Shown here in pieces: positions 61,952 through 64,000 of a DNA stretch of 64,000 nucleotides. Numbering within the stretch: position 1 is the stretch's first letter; every line of letters starts with the position of its first letter. This stretch comes from Roseomonas sp. E05 (GTDB taxonomy: Bacteria > Pseudomonadota > Alphaproteobacteria > Acetobacterales > Acetobacteraceae), in NCBI RefSeq assembly GCF_030063475.1, contig NZ_JASIRT010000011.1:62001-126000 (forward strand). The letters are read 5' to 3'. Under the pieces are notes generated by a model that was given only the letters and a program-made list of their open reading frames with translations, did not search any database and was not told where the DNA came from. Made by a program: the position numbers and the translations under genes.

Positions 61952-63445
61952 ATGCCGTCCCCGATGAGCGCCGATCTCATCCGCACGATCGCCGAACTGT
62001 CGCAGGCCGCCCCCGCCACGCCCGGACCGGAGGACAGCGCCGCGCTCCGGCGCGCCACCCGCGCCCTGATCCGGTCCATGCGGCAGGAGGGCCGCCTGGC
62101 GGAGAGCCCGATGCAACTGGCCCTGACCCGCACGGTGGACCTGCACCACCCGGCAGCGGAGCGGCGGCTGCGGGGAAAGCGCGTCCTGGTGACGGGCGGT
62201 TCCGGCTGCGTGGGGACGCGGCTGCGCCAGCTCCTCGCCGGCTTCGGCCCTGCCACGCTGGTCAACCTCGACATCGCGCCGCATCATGGCGAGGGCCGCT
62301 GGCTCAAGGCTGATATCCGTGACCCCGCGGTGCTGGACGCGGCCTTCCGCGCGGCGCGGCCGGAGGTGGTGTTCCATCTGGCCAGCATCCGCGAGCCGGG
62401 CAAGGCGGAGCTGGTCGTGCAGGAGGCGGTGGACACCAACGTGTTCGGCACCGCCAATATCATCACCGCCTGCCGCAGGCACGGCGTAGGTCACGCCGTC
62501 TATTCCTCCACCGGCAAGTGCTACGCCTACCTGACCGACCACGTCTACACGGCCAGCAAGAAACTGGCGGAGATGCAGTGGATGGCCGCCGCGCGTGAGG
62601 CGGGCGACACCAGCTTCGCCATGACGCGCTTCACCCATGTGCTGGAGAACGGCATCGTCTCGCGCGACATTGCCGAGGGTGTCGGGCGCGGCATGGTCGG
62701 CCTGCACGGCCCCGACCGCCACTTCAACATCCAGAACCTGCGCCAGGCCACGCATCTGCTGGTCAACGCGCTGGCGCTGGCCGGCACGCAGGCGCCCGAC
62801 AGCTTCTGGAGCGCCGTGGACCTGGGCTGGCCGGTGAACACGCTGGAGCTGGCGCTGTTCGAGATCGCCCGCAGCGGCCGCGACGCCGGGGTCCGCTTCC
62901 TCGGCATCCCGAAGGGCTATGACGAGAGCTTCTTCCGCGGCCAGTTCGACTGGAGCGGCACCTGCGACTACCACCCGCTGGTGAATGCGCTGGAAGCGCC
63001 GACGGTGGTCAGCGACAGCACGGGCACGATGATCGGCGCCCGGGTTGCCTCCTGCTCCCCGGCGGTGCTGCAGCAGCAGCTGCAGGCGTTGCGGGCCCGG
63101 CTGCAGGAGGCGCCGACGGATGTGGACGTGAAGCAGGCGCTGCTGCACAGCGTCGCCGGCGTGACGGAGGCCGTCTTCCGCGAGACCAGCCCCGGCCGCT
63201 TGCTGGACATCCTCTGGTGGGGTGCGGCGCCGGGCTGGATCGAGGCCGGAAGCACCCGCTTCCGCCCCGTCATGACGATGCTGGCGGACCTCCTGCTGCC
63301 CCGGCTGGCACAGCCCGAGCTGCGCTGGGAGGAGGCGGCGCGCGCCAAGCTGCTCGACATCGCCACGACCTTCGCCGGCATCCCCGGTCTGGGCGGTCGG
63401 GCGGAGCGCTTCCAGGCGGTGACGCAGCCGCTCTGCGCCGCCTGA
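61952..63445 (+). CDS. NAD-dependent epimerase/dehydratase (extended SDR) with terminal extensions
   Basis: 497 residues. A helical N-terminal extension of about 75 residues precedes the Rossmann motif TGGSGCVGTR and the YxxxK pair (Tyr199, Lys203 in YTASKKLAE). A YSSTGKCYAYLTDHV segment before it replaces the usual Ser/Thr region. About 170 residues follow the core, without a recognised domain. The CapD/FlaA1-like or UDP-sugar epimerase group is the closest match. It stands alone; substrate unknown. Confidence 0.85.
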   Translation: MPSPMSADLIRTIAELSQAAPATPGPEDSAALRRATRALIRSMRQEGRLAESPMQLALTRTVDLHHPAAERRLRGKRVLVTGGSGCVGTRLRQLLAGFGPATLVNLDIAPHHGEGRWLKADIRDPAVLDAAFRAARPEVVFHLASIREPGKAELVVQEAVDTNVFGTANIITACRRHGVGHAVYSSTGKCYAYLTDHVYTASKKLAEMQWMAAAREAGDTSFAMTRFTHVLENGIVSRDIAEGVGRGMVGLHGPDRHFNIQNLRQATHLLVNALALAGTQAPDSFWSAVDLGWPVNTLELALFEIARSGRDAGVRFLGIPKGYDESFFRGQFDWSGTCDYHPLVNALEAPTVVSDSTGTMIGARVASCSPAVLQQQLQALRARLQEAPTDVDVKQALLHSVAGVTEAVFRETSPGRLLDILWWGAAPGWIEAGSTRFRPVMTMLADLLLPRLAQPELRWEEAARAKLLDIATTFAGIPGLGGRAERFQAVTQPLCAA

Positions 63446-63454
63446 GGCGCCAGG

Positions 63455-63485
63455 GGGGGGTCATGCCCCCGCTCCCCCCCCCCCC
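63455..63485. repeat. G8 and C12 homopolymer pair
   Basis: A run of eight Gs, TCATGCCCCCGCT, then twelve Cs (63474-63485) lies between the epimerase stop and the convergent Bug gene. A phase-variable or sequencing-prone tract; it is non-coding here and could form a G-rich hairpin. Confidence 0.5.
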
Positions 63486-63625
63486 GTGCAGCAAGGCCCT
63501 GCGAGCCGCGTGGAAAGTCACGGACCGTCCACGCGGATATCCACAAGGTTGCCCCCGAAATCTGGGGATAACCGGCGCCCCGCCCGTGCTGCCTTCGCTA
63601 CTCCTTCCCTGCCCTGGGCGGCACG

Positions 63626-64000
63626 CTATCCGGACATGCCGACACGGCGCAGGACCGGCTCCCACTTCGCCGTCTCGGAAGCCAGGAAGCCGGCGGCCTC
63701 GTCCGGCGTGCTGCTCGGCCGCACCTGCATCGCCATCTCCAGCAGGCGATGCCGGAAGGCCTCCTGTCCGGTGATGTGGTTCACGGCCCCGTTCAGCCTG
63801 GTGATGACCGGCGCCGGCGTGCCGGCCGGCGCCATCAGCATGTGCCAGGTATAGGCCTCGTAGCCCGGCACCCCGGCCTCGCTGATGGGGGGGACGCCCG
63901 GCGCGGCCGGTGAGCGCGCCGGCGAGCCGAGGCCGAGCGCCCGCAGCTCGCCACGCTCGACATAGGGCATGGCGCCGGTGCCGACATCCATCAGCATGTC
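63626..64000 (-). CDS. Bug family substrate-binding protein, C-terminal part
   Basis: Cut by the window edge; only the last about 124 residues are present. The segment MDVGTGAMPYVERGELRALG, then AAPGVPPISEAGVPGYEAYTWHMLMAPAGTPAP is the C-lobe of a Bug/TctC receptor. The signal peptide and N-lobe lie beyond 64000. Ligand unknown. Confidence 0.85.
   Translation of the reverse strand, partial: DMLMDVGTGAMPYVERGELRALGLGSPARSPAAPGVPPISEAGVPGYEAYTWHMLMAPAGTPAPVITRLNGAVNHITGQEAFRHRLLEMAMQVRPSSTPDEAAGFLASETAKWEPVLRRVGMSG

Overview
The window is high-GC DNA from an aerobic, strictly respiratory alphaproteobacterium. A Roseomonas-like member of the Acetobacteraceae fits best, but this is an inference. 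The evidence is the GC-rich third codon positions, three Bug/TctC-type solute-binding proteins plus a complete TctBAC transporter, a petABC cytochrome bc1 operon, oxygen-dependent HemF, an HWE-type histidine kinase, and many lone Tat-exported binding proteins. No tRNA, rRNA, CRISPR array or intact prophage was seen. Most of the window is chromosomal backbone carrying accessory catabolic and transport cassettes.

Layout. 0-9 kb: a GMC oxidoreductase/TauD dioxygenase pair with a LysR regulator, then a GntR regulator divergent from an aminotransferase / family-5 binding protein / phosphotriesterase-like operon. 9-19.4 kb: an SLC13 transporter, flavin reductase, rpsD, a patatin, an ABC exporter, a GT4 glycosyltransferase and lepA. 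19.4-26.8 kb: an AT-rich leader, tctBAC, a multi-PAS HWE kinase and a single-domain response regulator. 26.8-32.8 kb: mtnP, petABC divergent from hemF, and a lone Bug protein. 33-42.4 kb: small envelope and unknown proteins, a second ABC exporter, an MFS symporter, a GNAT, a LysE remnant, a DUF6152/DUF6644 pair and two flavoprotein reductases. 42.5-48.8 kb: a CsbD-like protein, the CCA enzyme, a radical SAM protein, two arsenosugar-type glycosyltransferases, a Cys4 ArsR-like regulator divergent from a DUF1127 protein, a DUF3830 protein and a DnaJ-zinc-finger microprotein. 49-56.3 kb: a complete Fe3+/polyamine-type ABC transporter with a flavin monooxygenase, then a second family-5 binding protein. 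56.3-58.3 kb: a decay zone with an IS5-type remnant, a beheaded PAS gene, and frameshifted pit and DUF47 genes. 58.4-64 kb: a Nudix hydrolase, DUF4142 lipoprotein, acyltransferase, an extended SDR/epimerase and a truncated Bug gene at the edge.

The most unusual signal is non-coding. Two families of palindromic elements (R1, four copies; R2, two copies) lie only between the 3' ends of convergent genes. They look like dispersed bidirectional terminator or REP-type elements. The other notable signal is coordinated decay of the low-affinity phosphate transport operon beside a mobile-element scar. No clear new defence or biosynthetic system was found. The best functional unknowns are the aminotransferase/binding-protein/phosphotriesterase cassette, the arsenosugar-type glycosyltransferase pair without its usual partners, and the Cys4 regulator/DUF1127 pair.
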